NCBI RefSeq assembly: GCF_024213195.1
Contig: NZ_JANAVF010000023.1
Location: forward strand, 1 to 64,000
Source of the DNA: Streptomyces sp. TBY4
GTDB lineage: Bacteria; Actinomycetota; Actinomycetes; Streptomycetales; Streptomycetaceae
Length of the DNA stretch: 64,000 bases
Reading direction: 5' to 3'
A program made the position numbers and the translations under genes. Below, piece after piece: positions 17,367 through 26,357 of the stretch (its first letter is position 1; every line of letters starts with the position of its first letter). Under the pieces are notes generated by a model. That model made no database searches and was not told the origin of the DNA. It worked only from the letters and a program-made list of their open reading frames with translations.

Positions 17367-17918
17367 TTACGCCTCCTTGAAGGGGAAGCCGAGGTGACGA
17401 AGGAGCGCGCGGCCCTCAGCGTCGTTGGTCGCCGTGGTGACCACGGTGATGTCCATACCCCGGGTACGGTCGATCTTGTCCTGGTCGATCTCGTGGAACA
17501 TGACCTGCTCCGTGAGACCGAAGGTGTAGTTGCCACGGCCGTCGAACTGCTTCGGCGACAGACCACGGAAGTCACGGATACGCGGCAGCGCGAGCGACAG
17601 CGTACGGTCCAGGAACTCCCACATGCGGTCACCACGGAGGGTGACGTGGCAGCCGATCGGCTGACCCTCGCGCAGCTTGAACTGCGCGATGGACTTGCGG
17701 GCCTTCGTGACGGCCGGCTTCTGACCGGTGATCGTCGTCAGGTCCTTGATGGCGCCGTCGATCAGCTTGGAGTCGCGGGCGGCGTCGCCCACACCCATGT
17801 TGACCACGATCTTCACGAGGCCGGGGATCTGCATGACGTTCTCGTACGAGAACTCTTCACGCAGCTTGCCCGCGATGTCCTCGCGGTACTTCGTCTTGAG
17901 ACGCGGAGTGGTAGCCAT
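17367..17918 (-). CDS. rplE: 50S ribosomal protein L5
   Basis: 183 residues. The 5S-rRNA-binding region PGLVKIVVNMGVGDAARDSK and the conserved TGQKPAVTKARKSIAQFKLR are present, and it ends LRHLGFPFKEA. Its ATG overlaps the rplX stop (TGATG). Confidence 0.98.
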   Translation of the reverse strand: MATTPRLKTKYREDIAGKLREEFSYENVMQIPGLVKIVVNMGVGDAARDSKLIDGAIKDLTTITGQKPAVTKARKSIAQFKLREGQPIGCHVTLRGDRMWEFLDRTLSLALPRIRDFRGLSPKQFDGRGNYTFGLTEQVMFHEIDQDKIDRTRGMDITVVTTATNDAEGRALLRHLGFPFKEA

Positions 17919-18241
17919 CAGATGTCCTCACCCGTCCGCTTGGCAACGCGGATCTTGTTGCCCTCGTCGTCGAAGCGGAAACCGACGCGGGTAACGACCT
18001 TCTGGCCGTCCTTCTCCACAACCAGCTGAACGTTGCTGACGTGGATCGGCGCCTCGGTGATCACGATGCCACCGGTCTGCGAGCCACCAGCGGTCTGGCC
18101 GGCCTTGGTGTGCTTCTTGACCCGGTTGACACCCTCGACCAGGACGCGGTTCTCAGTAGGGATGGCCAGAATGACCTTGCCCTGCTTGCCCTTGTCCTTA
18201 CCGGTGATGACCTGAACCAGGTCGCCCTTCTTGATCTTCAT
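17918..18241 (-). CDS. rplX: 50S ribosomal protein L24
   Basis: 107 residues with the KOW motif near the N-terminus (IKKGDLVQVITGKDKGKQGK) that starts 50S assembly. The C-terminal end is basic and charged. It starts two bases after the rplN stop. Confidence 0.98.
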   Translation of the reverse strand: MKIKKGDLVQVITGKDKGKQGKVILAIPTENRVLVEGVNRVKKHTKAGQTAGGSQTGGIVITEAPIHVSNVQLVVEKDGQKVVTRVGFRFDDEGNKIRVAKRTGEDI

Positions 18242-18243
18242 GC

Positions 18244-18612
18244 TTACAGCACCTCCGGCGCGAGCGAGATGATCTTCATGAACTTCTTCTCGCGCAGCTC
18301 ACGGCCCACCGGGCCGAAGATACGGGTGCCGCGAGGGTCGCCGTCGTTCTTCAGAATGACGGCGGCGTTCTCGTCGAAGCGGATGTACGAGCCGTCCTGG
18401 CGGCGGCGTTCCTTCACGGTGCGAACGATGACCGCCTTGACGACGTCACCCTTCTTCACGTTGCCACCGGGGATCGCGTCCTTGACGGTGGCAACGATGA
18501 CGTCACCGATGCCCGCGTAGCGGCGACCGGAGCCACCGAGAACACGGATGCAAAGGATCTCCTTGGCACCAGTGTTGTCGGCGACACGCAGTCGCGACTC
18601 CTGCTGGATCAC
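18244..18612 (-). CDS. rplN: 50S ribosomal protein L14
   Basis: 122 residues, starting MIQQESRLRVADNTGAKEIL, with the signature GDVIVATVKDAIPGGNVKKG. It is the first gene of the spc half. The 124 bases before it hold a bulged hairpin. Confidence 0.98.
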   Translation of the reverse strand: MIQQESRLRVADNTGAKEILCIRVLGGSGRRYAGIGDVIVATVKDAIPGGNVKKGDVVKAVIVRTVKERRRQDGSYIRFDENAAVILKNDGDPRGTRIFGPVGRELREKKFMKIISLAPEVL

Positions 18613-18696
18613 GTCTATCTCCTGTTTGTCTGCCGGTTCCCGGCGGGGGCCTCACTCCGAAGAGCTACCGCCCCCACCGAGCCTGGCGGAACGAAC

Positions 18697-18732
18697 CTGA
18701 GGGGCCCCCGGGCTTGCTGCCCGGGGCCTCAG
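18697..18732 (-). terminator. bulged hairpin between rpsQ and rplN
   Basis: Outer CTGAGG/CCTCAG and inner CCCCGGGC/GCCCGGGG pair to form 14 bp with a 3-base bulge and a 5-base loop, starting four bases after the rpsQ stop. It lacks a T-run, so partial attenuation or an RNA-processing site between the S10 and spc halves is more likely than full termination. Confidence 0.55.
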
Positions 18733-18736
18733 ATAA

Positions 18737-19018
18737 TTACTTGGCCTTCTCGAGGATCTCGACGATGCGCCAGCGCTTGCTCGCCGACAGCGGACGCGTC
18801 TCCATGATGAGGACGCGGTCGCCGACGCCGGCAGCGTTCTGCTCGTCGTGCGCCTTGAGCTTGTTCGTACGGCGGATGACCTTGCCGTACAGAGCGTGCT
18901 TCACGCGGTCCTCGACAGCGACGACGACGGTCTTGTCCATCTTGTCGCTGACGACAAGACCCTCACGGGTCTTGCGGAAGCCGCGGTCAGTCGTCTCAGT
19001 CACGTTCTTCTCGCTCAT
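18737..19018 (-). CDS. rpsQ: 30S ribosomal protein S17
   Basis: 93 residues. An OB fold with GLVVSDKMDKTVVVAVEDR, VIRRTNKLKAHDE and the conserved GDRVLIMETRPLSASKRW. Its ATG overlaps the rpmC stop by one base (TGATG). It ends the S10 half of the cluster. Confidence 0.98.
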   Translation of the reverse strand: MSEKNVTETTDRGFRKTREGLVVSDKMDKTVVVAVEDRVKHALYGKVIRRTNKLKAHDEQNAAGVGDRVLIMETRPLSASKRWRIVEILEKAK

Positions 19019-19242
19019 CAGGCGCTCTCCACCGTCTCGATACCGAGCTCACGCTCGTGCATCAGGGTGTAGATGCGAGCGATGTCCTTACGGACGGACT
19101 TGAGCCGGCCGTTGTTCTCCAGCTGACCCGTGGCCGCCTGGAAGCGCAGCTTGAACAGCTCTTCCTTGGCCTCGCGCAGCTTGCCAACGAGCTCCTCGTT
19201 ACCGAGCTCACGCAGCTCGGACGCCTTGGTTCCCGTCGCCAT
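19018..19242 (-). CDS. rpmC: 50S ribosomal protein L29
   Basis: 74 residues from ATG at 19242, which overlaps the rplP stop (TGATG); a GTG three bases upstream is also possible. Two helices carry the L29 signature KSVRKDIARIYTLMHERE. It lines the peptide exit tunnel rim. Confidence 0.96.
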   Translation of the reverse strand: MATGTKASELRELGNEELVGKLREAKEELFKLRFQAATGQLENNGRLKSVRKDIARIYTLMHERELGIETVESA

Positions 19243-19661
19243 CACGACTCACCTGCCTCGCGCCGAACAATCCGGCACTTCATCGGAAGCTTGTGAGCAG
19301 CGCGGGTGAGCGCCTCACGAGCAATCTTCTCGTTCGGGTAGGACAGCTCGAACATGACCCGGCCCGGGTGCACGTTCGCGATCCACCACTCGGGAGAACC
19401 CTTACCGGAACCCATGCGGGTCTCGGCAGGCTTCTTCGTCAGGGGACGGTCCGGGTAGATGTTGATCCAGACCTTGCCGCCACGCTTGATGTGACGGGTC
19501 ATCGCGATACGAGCCGCCTCGATCTGGCGGTTCGTCACGTAGGCGGGGGTAAGCGCCTGGATGCCGTACTCGCCGAACGAGACCTCAGTACCGCCCTTGG
19601 CCATACCGCGGCGCTTCGGGTGGTGCTGCTTGCGGTGCTTGACCCTACGAGGGATCAGCAT
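19242..19661 (-). CDS. rplP: 50S ribosomal protein L16
   Basis: 139 residues, starting MLIPRRVKHRKQHHPKRRGM. It carries RMGSGKGSPEWWIANVHPGR and the conserved KLPMKCRIVRRE end. L16 organises the A site of the 50S subunit. Confidence 0.98.
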   Translation of the reverse strand: MLIPRRVKHRKQHHPKRRGMAKGGTEVSFGEYGIQALTPAYVTNRQIEAARIAMTRHIKRGGKVWINIYPDRPLTKKPAETRMGSGKGSPEWWIANVHPGRVMFELSYPNEKIAREALTRAAHKLPMKCRIVRREAGES

Positions 19662-19666
19662 GTCGG

Positions 19667-20509
19667 TCAGGCCTCCGTTCCGGTGCTCTCAGCCGGAGCG
19701 GCGGCGGGGGCGTCGGCCTTGGGGGCCTCCACACCAGCAGCCTGCTGCGGCTTGCGGCCACCACGGCCGCCGCGCTCGCCACCACGGCCACCACGGCCGG
19801 CGGGACGGTCGCCAGCGCCGGCGGCACCACGGGCCGGGCGGTTACCCGCACGGGCCGCAGCGTTCTCGGCGCGAACCTCGGCGATGTTCTTGACGTCGCC
19901 CTTGTAGATCCAGACCTTCACACCGATACGGCCGAAGGTGGTCTTGGCCTCGAAGAAGCCGTAGTCCACGTTCGCGCGGAGGGTGTGCAGCGGCACACGG
20001 CCTTCGCGGTAGAACTCGGAGCGGGACATCTCGGCGCCGCCGAGACGGCCGCCACACTGGATCTTGATGCCCTTGGCGCCGGCCTTCATCGTGCCCTGCA
20101 TGCTCTTACGCATGGCGCGACGGAAGGAGACGCGGGAGGAGAGCTGCTCGGCAACGGCCTGCGCGACGAGCTGAGCGTCGACCTCGGGGTTCTTGACCTC
20201 GAGGATGTTCAGCTGGACCTGCTTGCCCGTGAGCTTCTCGAGGTCACCGCGAATGCGGTCGGCCTCGGCGCCACGGCGGCCGATGACGATGCCCGGACGA
20301 GCGGTGTGGATGTCCACACGCACGCGGTCACGGGTGCGCTCGATCTCAACCTTCGAGATGCCGGCGCGCTCCATGCCGGACGTCATCATCCTGCGGATGG
20401 CGACGTCTTCCTTGACGTAGTCCTTGTACAGCTTGTCGGCGTACCAACGCGACTTGAAGTCGGTGGTGATGCCGAGCCGGAACCCGTGCGGGTTTACCTT
20501 CTGGCCCAT
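19667..20509 (-). CDS. rpsC: 30S ribosomal protein S3
   Basis: 280 residues. MGQKVNPHGFRLGITTDFKS opens it; a KH domain follows with VIGRRGAEADRIRGDLEKL. The S3 C-terminal domain ends near residue 215. Beyond it is a Gly/Arg-rich extension (RGGRGGERGGRGGRK) plus a Pro/Ala tail, about 60 residues longer than E. coli S3 and typical of actinobacteria. The last residues share one base with the rplV gene boundary at 20509. Confidence 0.98.
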   Translation of the reverse strand: MGQKVNPHGFRLGITTDFKSRWYADKLYKDYVKEDVAIRRMMTSGMERAGISKVEIERTRDRVRVDIHTARPGIVIGRRGAEADRIRGDLEKLTGKQVQLNILEVKNPEVDAQLVAQAVAEQLSSRVSFRRAMRKSMQGTMKAGAKGIKIQCGGRLGGAEMSRSEFYREGRVPLHTLRANVDYGFFEAKTTFGRIGVKVWIYKGDVKNIAEVRAENAAARAGNRPARGAAGAGDRPAGRGGRGGERGGRGGRKPQQAAGVEAPKADAPAAAPAESTGTEA

Positions 20510-20856
20510 TACCGGGAACCTTCCTTGCTGCTGACGACCACGGTGATGTGGCTGGTCCGCTTGCGGATCCGGTAGGCACGGCCCTGGGCACGCGGACGGA
20601 ACCGCTTCAGGGTCGGGCCCTCGTCCACGTACGCCTCGCTGATGACCAGCGTGGAGGCGTCGGGGTGGTTGTAGTTGTGTGCGGCGTTGGCAATGGCGCT
20701 GTCCAGCACCTTGCCGACCGGCACGCTCGCGGCCTGCGGGGCGAAACGCAGGACCGCCTGAGCCTCCGTGGCATCCATGCCACGGATAAGGTCCACCACT
20801 CGGCGGGCCTTCATGGGCGTGACGCGGATGTACCGCGCCTGGGCCCTGGCTTCCAT
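20509..20856 (-). CDS. rplV: 50S ribosomal protein L22
   Basis: 115 residues from ATG at 20856 (MEARAQARYIRVTPMKARRV), with GAAGGG six bases before it. An upstream ATG at 20892 would give 12 extra residues. The beta-hairpin loop PRAQGRAYRIRKRTSHI lines the exit tunnel near the macrolide site; no unusual change is seen in it. Confidence 0.97.
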   Translation of the reverse strand: MEARAQARYIRVTPMKARRVVDLIRGMDATEAQAVLRFAPQAASVPVGKVLDSAIANAAHNYNHPDASTLVISEAYVDEGPTLKRFRPRAQGRAYRIRKRTSHITVVVSSKEGSR

Positions 20857-20899
20857 GGTTGTCCCTTCGGTGTAAGTCATAGTCGTTTCCACCCCGCCT

Positions 20900-21181
20900 T
20901 TAGCGGCGCTTCGACTTCCGGTCGTCCTTGACGTGGCCGCGGAAGGTGCGAGTCGGCGAGAACTCGCCGAGCTTGTGGCCGACCATCGACTCGGTGACGA
21001 ACACCGGGACGTGGATCTTGCCGTTGTGCACCGCGATGGTGTGACCCAGCATTGCCGGGACGATCATCGAGCGACGGGACCAGGTCTTGATGACGTTCTT
21101 GGTACCGGCTTCGTTCTGTACGTCCACCTTCTTGATGAGGTGTCCGTCGACGAAGGGTCCCTTCTTGAGACTGCGCGGCAT
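20900..21181 (-). CDS. rpsS: 30S ribosomal protein S19
   Basis: 93 residues, starting MPRSLKKGPFVDGHLIKKVD, with the signature HNGKIHVPVFVTESMVGHKL. It contacts S13 in the 30S head. It follows rplB by 12 bases. Confidence 0.98.
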   Translation of the reverse strand: MPRSLKKGPFVDGHLIKKVDVQNEAGTKNVIKTWSRRSMIVPAMLGHTIAVHNGKIHVPVFVTESMVGHKLGEFSPTRTFRGHVKDDRKSKRR

Positions 21182-21193
21182 CTAAACCCGCTC

Positions 21194-22030
21194 CTAGCGC
21201 TTCTTGTTCGTCTTGCGGCGGCGGACGATGTACTTGCTCGAAGCCTTCTTCGGCGAGCGAGTACGACCCTCCTTCTGACCCCACGGGGAGACCGGGTGAC
21301 GACCACCGGAGGTCTTACCCTCACCACCACCGTGCGGGTGGTCGACCGGGTTCATCGCGACACCGCGGACGGAGGGGCGAACGCCCTTCCAGCGCATGCG
21401 GCCGGCCTTGCCCCAGTTGATGTTCGACTGCTCGGCGTTGCCGACCTCACCGACGGTGGCGCGGCAGCGGGCGTCGACGAGACGGATCTCACCGGACGGC
21501 ATGCGGAGGTGGGCCATGACGCCCTCCTTCGCCAGCAGCTGCACGGAGGCACCAGCGGAGCGGGCGAACTTGGCGCCGCCACCGGGACGGAGCTCGATCG
21601 CGTGGATCGTGGTACCGACCGGGATGTTGCGGAGCGCCAGGTTGTTGCCGGGCTTGATGTCGGCCGTGGGGCCGTTCTCAATCCGGTCGCCCTGCTTCAG
21701 GTTCTTCGGCGCAATGATGTAGCGCTTCTCGCCGTCTGCGTAGTGCAGGAGCGCGATGCGCGCAGTGCGGTTGGGGTCGTACTCGATGTGCGCGACCTTG
21801 GCCGGCACGCCGTCCTTGTCGTGACGACGGAAGTCGATCACGCGGTAGGCGCGCTTGTGGCCGCCACCCTGGTGTCGAACCGTGATCCGACCGGTGTTGT
21901 TACGGCCGCCCTTGCTGTGCAGGGGGCGGACCAGCGACTTCTCCGGCGTGGACCGCGTGATCTCGACAAAGTCGGCGACGCTGGAGCCACGACGGCCCGG
22001 GGTCGTCGGCTTGTACTTGCGGATACCCAT
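21194..22030 (-). CDS. rplB: 50S ribosomal protein L2
   Basis: 278 residues, full length. The signature PHGGGEGKTSGGRHPVSPWG near the C-terminus includes the histidine implicated in peptidyl transferase centre integrity. It ends SSKYIVRRRKTNKKR. It sits in the rplD-rplW-rplB-rpsS order. Confidence 0.99.
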   Translation of the reverse strand: MGIRKYKPTTPGRRGSSVADFVEITRSTPEKSLVRPLHSKGGRNNTGRITVRHQGGGHKRAYRVIDFRRHDKDGVPAKVAHIEYDPNRTARIALLHYADGEKRYIIAPKNLKQGDRIENGPTADIKPGNNLALRNIPVGTTIHAIELRPGGGAKFARSAGASVQLLAKEGVMAHLRMPSGEIRLVDARCRATVGEVGNAEQSNINWGKAGRMRWKGVRPSVRGVAMNPVDHPHGGGEGKTSGGRHPVSPWGQKEGRTRSPKKASSKYIVRRRKTNKKR

Positions 22031-22069
22031 TTCTCAGTCCTCGTCCGATTCCGGACGACTAGACCTCCG

Positions 22070-22393
22070 TTAGGAGGCCTGGCCGCCGAAGATGTCGATT
22101 CGGTCGCCCTCAGCGAGGGTCACGATGGCGCGCTTGGTGTCAGCGCGCTTGCCGAAACCGGTCTTGGTGCGCTTGCGCTTACCCTGACGGTTGATCGTGT
22201 TGACCCCGGTGACCTTGACCCCGAAGACCGCCTCGACGGCCTGCTTGATCTGGGTCTTGTTGGAGCCGGGCGCGACGATGAACGTGTACTTGTTCTCGTC
22301 CAGCAGCGCGTAGCTCTTCTCCGAGACAACCGGCTTGATCAGCAGGTCGCGCGGGTCAGTGAAGGTCTTGCTGGTAACGGTCGCCTCAGACAT
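22070..22393 (-). CDS. rplW: 50S ribosomal protein L23
   Basis: 107 residues. The L23 core has DPRDLLIKPVVSEKSYALLD and the extended loop NRQGKRKRTKTGFGKRADTK. It is the docking site for trigger factor and SRP at the tunnel exit. Its ATG overlaps the rplD stop by one base. Confidence 0.98.
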   Translation of the reverse strand: MSEATVTSKTFTDPRDLLIKPVVSEKSYALLDENKYTFIVAPGSNKTQIKQAVEAVFGVKVTGVNTINRQGKRKRTKTGFGKRADTKRAIVTLAEGDRIDIFGGQAS

Positions 22394-23043
22394 CAGGCGT
22401 CGCTCCCTTCGGTCTCGTCGGCCTTGGGGCCAGACACGAAGGACTCGAAAGCGGTCTGAGTGAAGACCACGTCGTCAGAGACGATCACGTCGTACGTGTT
22501 CAGCTGGCCCGGCTCCAGGATGTGAACCTGGGGCAGGTTGCGGGCGGACAGCCACGCGGCCTCTTCGGAGCGGTCGACGACCAGGAGCAGGTTCTTGCGC
22601 TCCGAGATCTTGCCGAACAGCGTCTTGGCGGCCTTCGTGGAGGCGGCACCCTCGACCACGCCGGTGACGACGTGGATGCGGGAGTGACGCGCACGGTCCG
22701 AGAGGGCACCGCGGAGAGCGGCGGCCTTCATCTTCTTCGGGGTCCGCTGCGAGTAGTCACGCGGCTGCGGGCCGTGGACGACGCCACCGCCGACGAACTG
22801 CGGAGCGCGGGTGGAACCCTGGCGAGCGCGGCCGGTGCCCTTCTGGCGGTACGGCTTGCGGCCACCACCACGGACTTCGCCACGACGCTTGGTCTTGTGC
22901 GTGCCCTGACGGGCAGCGGCCAGCTGAGCGACGACGACCTGGTGGATCAGCGGAACGCTGGTCTTCGCGTCGAAGATCTCCGCGGGGAGCTCGACGGTAC
23001 CGGCCTTGTCGCCTGCCGGCGAAAGGATGTCAATGGTGCTCAT
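22393..23043 (-). CDS. rplD: 50S ribosomal protein L4
   Basis: 216 residues. The tunnel loop contains TKRRGEVRGGGRKPYRQKGT and GSTRAPQFVGGGVVHGPQPR. In E. coli L4 represses the S10 operon, but whether this holds in actinobacteria is not visible here. It follows rplC by four bases. Confidence 0.98.
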   Translation of the reverse strand: MSTIDILSPAGDKAGTVELPAEIFDAKTSVPLIHQVVVAQLAAARQGTHKTKRRGEVRGGGRKPYRQKGTGRARQGSTRAPQFVGGGVVHGPQPRDYSQRTPKKMKAAALRGALSDRARHSRIHVVTGVVEGAASTKAAKTLFGKISERKNLLLVVDRSEEAAWLSARNLPQVHILEPGQLNTYDVIVSDDVVFTQTAFESFVSGPKADETEGSDA

Positions 23044-23047
23044 TAAC

Positions 23048-23692
23048 TCAAGCCCCCTTAACCGCGGTACGGACCAGGACGAGGCCGCCGTTCGGACCGG
23101 GAACTGCGCCCTTGATCAGGAGCAGACCCTTCTCCGCGTCAACCGCGTGGATGGTCAGGTTCTGGGTGGTGACGCGCTCGTTGCCCATGCGACCGGCCAT
23201 GCGCATGCCCTTGAAGACACGCCCAGGGGTGGCGCAGCCACCGATCGAACCGGGGGAGCGGTGCTTGCGCTGCACACCGTGACCGGCGCCGAGGCCCCGG
23301 AAGTTGTGCCGCTTCATGACACCGGCGAAGCCCTTGCCCTTGCTGTTGCCCGTGACGTCAACCTTGACGCCGGACTCGAACACGGCCGCGGTGATCTCCT
23401 GGCCGAGCGTGTACTCGCTGGCGTCAGAGGTGCGGAGCTCCACCAGGTGGCGGCGCGGGGTGACGTCGGCCTTGGCGAAGTGGCCCTTGAGGGGCTTGTT
23501 CACCTTGCGCGGGTCGATCTCGCCGAAGGCGATCTGGACCGACTCGTAGCCGTCGACATCGTTCGTACGGACCTGGGTAACGACGCAGGGTCCGGCCTTG
23601 ACCACGGTCACCGGGACGACACGGTTGTTCTCGTCCCAGACCTGGGTCATGCCGAGCTTCTCGCCCAGGACGCCCTTGATCTGCTTTGCCAT
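23048..23692 (-). CDS. rplC: 50S ribosomal protein L3
   Basis: 214 residues, starting MAKQIKGVLGEKLGMTQVWD. The long loop near the peptidyl transferase centre includes GAGHGVQRKHRSPGSIGGCA. The conserved glutamine that is methylated in some bacteria is present in VQRKHRSPG. It follows rpsJ by 14 bases. Confidence 0.98.
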   Translation of the reverse strand: MAKQIKGVLGEKLGMTQVWDENNRVVPVTVVKAGPCVVTQVRTNDVDGYESVQIAFGEIDPRKVNKPLKGHFAKADVTPRRHLVELRTSDASEYTLGQEITAAVFESGVKVDVTGNSKGKGFAGVMKRHNFRGLGAGHGVQRKHRSPGSIGGCATPGRVFKGMRMAGRMGNERVTTQNLTIHAVDAEKGLLLIKGAVPGPNGGLVLVRTAVKGA

Positions 23693-23706
23693 CTTCTCCG
23701 TGCCTC

Positions 23707-24015
23707 TCAGAGCTTGATCTCGATGTCAACGCCGGCCGGAAGGTCCAGGCGCATCAGCGAGTCAACGGTCTTGGGCGTCGGGTCGAGGATGTCGATCAGG
23801 CGCTTGTGCGTGCGCATCTCGAAGTGCTCGCGCGAGTCCTTGTACTTGTGCGGCGACTTGATGACGCAGTACACGTTCTTCTCAGTGGGCAGCGGCACCG
23901 GGCCCGCGACCGACGCACCAGTGCGCGTCACCGTCTCGACGATCTTCTTCGCCGACGAATCGATGACCTCGTGGTCGTAGGCCTTGAGCCGGATGCGGAT
24001 CTTCTGTCCCGCCAT
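23707..24015 (-). CDS. rpsJ: 30S ribosomal protein S10
   Basis: 102 residues from ATG at 24015 (MAGQKIRIRLKAYDHEVIDS), behind GGAGTAGCC; a longer in-frame start adds non-family residues. It is the first gene of the S10 operon. S10 is also the NusE transcription antitermination factor. Upstream, at 24091-24115, lies a 25-base element that also stands in front of rpsL. Confidence 0.98.
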   Translation of the reverse strand: MAGQKIRIRLKAYDHEVIDSSAKKIVETVTRTGASVAGPVPLPTEKNVYCVIKSPHKYKDSREHFEMRTHKRLIDILDPTPKTVDSLMRLDLPAGVDIEIKL

Positions 24016-24521
24016 GGCTACTCCGTAGTCCTGTCTGTTGTGGAAACGCTCTGGTTCTCGGCCGGCTGCGGATCGCTCCGCCGCTTTTCTCCGACCCACG
24101 CGGTCGGGCGTGTCGCGCTCCCTCTACAGAAAATTCCCATACGGAAATTCCCTCGTCCAAGGGGGCGCGGTCCCAGGACCGCAAGTCGGGGGCAAACACC
24201 CACCGAGTACCTGGCAGGCACCGTGCTGACGCTTCCCAGAAGATTCCCGTACGTCCGCCCCATTGCTGCCCCGAGGGACAGGTAGAGCGACGAGTACTGT
24301 GGGACTTGCTTCCGGTCCTCCCGGCGGGAGGCGCGCAGCATCGGCACACGGCCGAGCAACTTGAGTAGTCTGCCATACGAGACGGGCCCCTGGCCAATCG
24401 GGCCGAAGAGAATACCCCGCCACGCTGAGTGGTCAAGCCGCACCGCGCGCGCCACCCGACCGGGTTTCCTTCCCCAGGTCGCGCGGCGCGGCGCGGGACG
24501 GGCGGCCCGGCCGCCCGGCGG
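24016..24521 (-). other. 506-base gap upstream of rpsJ
   Basis: No convincing gene. On the minus strand it must hold the S10 operon promoter and leader. AT-richer patches such as GGGAATTTTCTGTAGAGGG (around 24120-24140) and TTGGAC further upstream are candidate promoter elements. The 3' portion near 24430-24520 is the tail end of the neighbouring membrane-protein gene's transcript. The shared 25-base element is listed separately. Confidence 0.5.
24091..24115 (-). promoter_or_regulatory. 25-base element shared by the S10 and str operon leaders, copy 1
   Basis: CCGACCCACGCGGTCGGG followed by CGTGTCG, matching 39918-39942 upstream of rpsL at 24 of 25 positions. It contains a 6-bp hairpin CCGACC-cacgc-GGTCGG. 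It lies 75 bases before the rpsJ start. Such identity between two leaders 16 kb apart is not expected by chance. A protein site, a start-proximal RNA hairpin or an r-protein feedback site are all possible. Confidence 0.65.
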
Positions 24522-26357
24522 CTACTTCTTCTCGTTCTTCGCGTTCTGCGCGTCGCGGTCCAGCTCCGACTGCGGCGCCCGGCGGCCGCACACGGTTCCC
24601 CAGTTCACGGACGGGATCCCGCCGCACCACAGGTAGCCGTTGTCGGCGTTGGGCTTCCAGTCCTTCACGTGGATGTCCGCACAGTCCTTGACCGGAGCGA
24701 AGCGCGGGCACTTGCCGTCGAGCTTCTTGATCGTGTGGGCCCGCCAGGCGTCGACGCCCATCGAGGTCGAGTCCTTGTCCGGCATGTACCGGTTGACCGA
24801 CCAGGAGGCGCCCATGGTGGCGAAGAGCGCGAGCACGCACACCATGCCCGCCGAGAGCTGTACGACCACCCGGCGCGGCAGCACCCGGGCCGCCGCCTCG
24901 CCGCCGGCGGGGCGCAGGGTGCGCCGGAGCCAGCCGGAGCCGCGGTCCACCGTGGCCATCAGGCCGAGCACGGCCAGGATCATCAGGCAGTACATGATGA
25001 TCCACGTGGTGCGCGGGTAGAGCTGGACGGCCTTGTCGTGCGCCATGTGCGAGGCGAACCAGAAGCGGGCCAGCCAGGCGCCGGCCAGGGTGGCGGCGGC
25101 GGTGCGCACCATGATGCTGCGCAGCCCCAGGCCCATGCCGAGGCCCACGCCGAACAGGAGCAGCAGCGCGAACCCGCTCTGCCCCGCCATCTCCCCCGCC
25201 ACCGGCCAGGTCTGGTACGTCAGCTCCCCGGAGCGGTCGGAGACCCAGCCCAGGACGTACGCCGGATCCGCGTACGCGGCGAGGAAGGCGTAGCGGTCCG
25301 GGTTCTCGGAGCCCAGCCGGACCATCTGGTAGAGCAGCGGCGCCCCGATGACGCCGGCCGTGAGGACGGTGACGCCCACGTACGCGGCCGTGGCCTTGAT
25401 CTTCGCCGCACCGCCCCGCCAGGGGAACAGGAACAGCAGGAGCAGGCCGACGCCCGGCGCGGCCCAGACGTACCAGCCGGAGTACCAGAGGAACAGCACG
25501 CCGAAGGCGAGCCCCAGCAGGGCCCCGCCGAGCAGCATCCGGCCGCGCGGGCGCTCGGGCGCACGGCGCATCTCGCGCAGCCAGTAGCCGAGCAGCGGCA
25601 GCAGCACGATCATCGTGACGTGGCTGTACGGGCGGATCGGGTCGAGGAAGAGCACGGCCGACGGCACGGCGATCAGCAGCGCCCAGAACGGGCGGAGCAG
25701 CAGCCGCCAGGCGGCGTAGGCCATCGGGCCGGCCACCGCGGTGAAGAAGATCTGCATGTCCTGCAGGGCCATGCCCATGCCGCGGGCGCCGCCGTGGCGG
25801 ACCTCCGCCCAGAGGGCCATCAGCGCGGGGAAGCCGGGCGGGTAGATGCCGGACATGCCCTCGCCGTGCAGGAACGAGTTGCCCATGGCGATCAGGACGC
25901 TCGGGTCGCCCTCCTGGCCGCCCAGCGCCCAGGGGGTGCCGCGCAGTGCGACGACCACGCCGCCGGCGACGACGCCGGTGGCCAGACCCGCCAGGGCGGC
26001 GCACACCATGCGCTTGACGAGCTGGTGGCGGCGCAGGGTCCCGCGGTAGGCGGTGTACAGGAGCAGCGCGAGCAGCGGGATGCCGAGGACGGCCACGTAC
26101 TGCTGCAGCTTGGCGAGACCGCTGACCTGGCCGATGCGGTTGAGGGGGTTGACGCTGATGTGCGTGCACAGCAGCGTGTAGCCGAGGGCGGCTGTGAGAC
26201 TGACCACGACCTCGGCGAAGCTCAGCGCCCAGCGCTTCGACGTCCAGGCGGGCAGTCCCCGGCCCTTCCGCGGTATCGCACCACCGTCGGGGACCCCGGT
26301 ACGGCTGTGCGCCGTAGCGGCCTCTCCGGCCGGTCCGTGGGAGGCCAGGTTGGTCAT
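24522..26357 (-). CDS. polytopic membrane glycosyltransferase-like protein (AftA-like?)
   Basis: 611 residues from ATG at 26357; the longer upstream frame is the spacer to the divergent gene. It has about 12 hydrophobic helices and a C-terminal extracytoplasmic domain of about 90 residues with paired cysteines (CPRFAPVKDCADI). Motifs shared with the divergent neighbour are NPLNRIGQVSGL, YPPGFPALMALW and SHMAHDKAVQLYPRTTW. The last resembles the C-terminal part of arabinofuranosyltransferase AftA (GT85), but this is a weak call. A role in cell-wall polysaccharide assembly is inferred from fold and neighbours. Confidence 0.6.
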   Translation of the reverse strand: MTNLASHGPAGEAATAHSRTGVPDGGAIPRKGRGLPAWTSKRWALSFAEVVVSLTAALGYTLLCTHISVNPLNRIGQVSGLAKLQQYVAVLGIPLLALLLYTAYRGTLRRHQLVKRMVCAALAGLATGVVAGGVVVALRGTPWALGGQEGDPSVLIAMGNSFLHGEGMSGIYPPGFPALMALWAEVRHGGARGMGMALQDMQIFFTAVAGPMAYAAWRLLLRPFWALLIAVPSAVLFLDPIRPYSHVTMIVLLPLLGYWLREMRRAPERPRGRMLLGGALLGLAFGVLFLWYSGWYVWAAPGVGLLLLFLFPWRGGAAKIKATAAYVGVTVLTAGVIGAPLLYQMVRLGSENPDRYAFLAAYADPAYVLGWVSDRSGELTYQTWPVAGEMAGQSGFALLLLFGVGLGMGLGLRSIMVRTAAATLAGAWLARFWFASHMAHDKAVQLYPRTTWIIMYCLMILAVLGLMATVDRGSGWLRRTLRPAGGEAAARVLPRRVVVQLSAGMVCVLALFATMGASWSVNRYMPDKDSTSMGVDAWRAHTIKKLDGKCPRFAPVKDCADIHVKDWKPNADNGYLWCGGIPSVNWGTVCGRRAPQSELDRDAQNAKNEKK

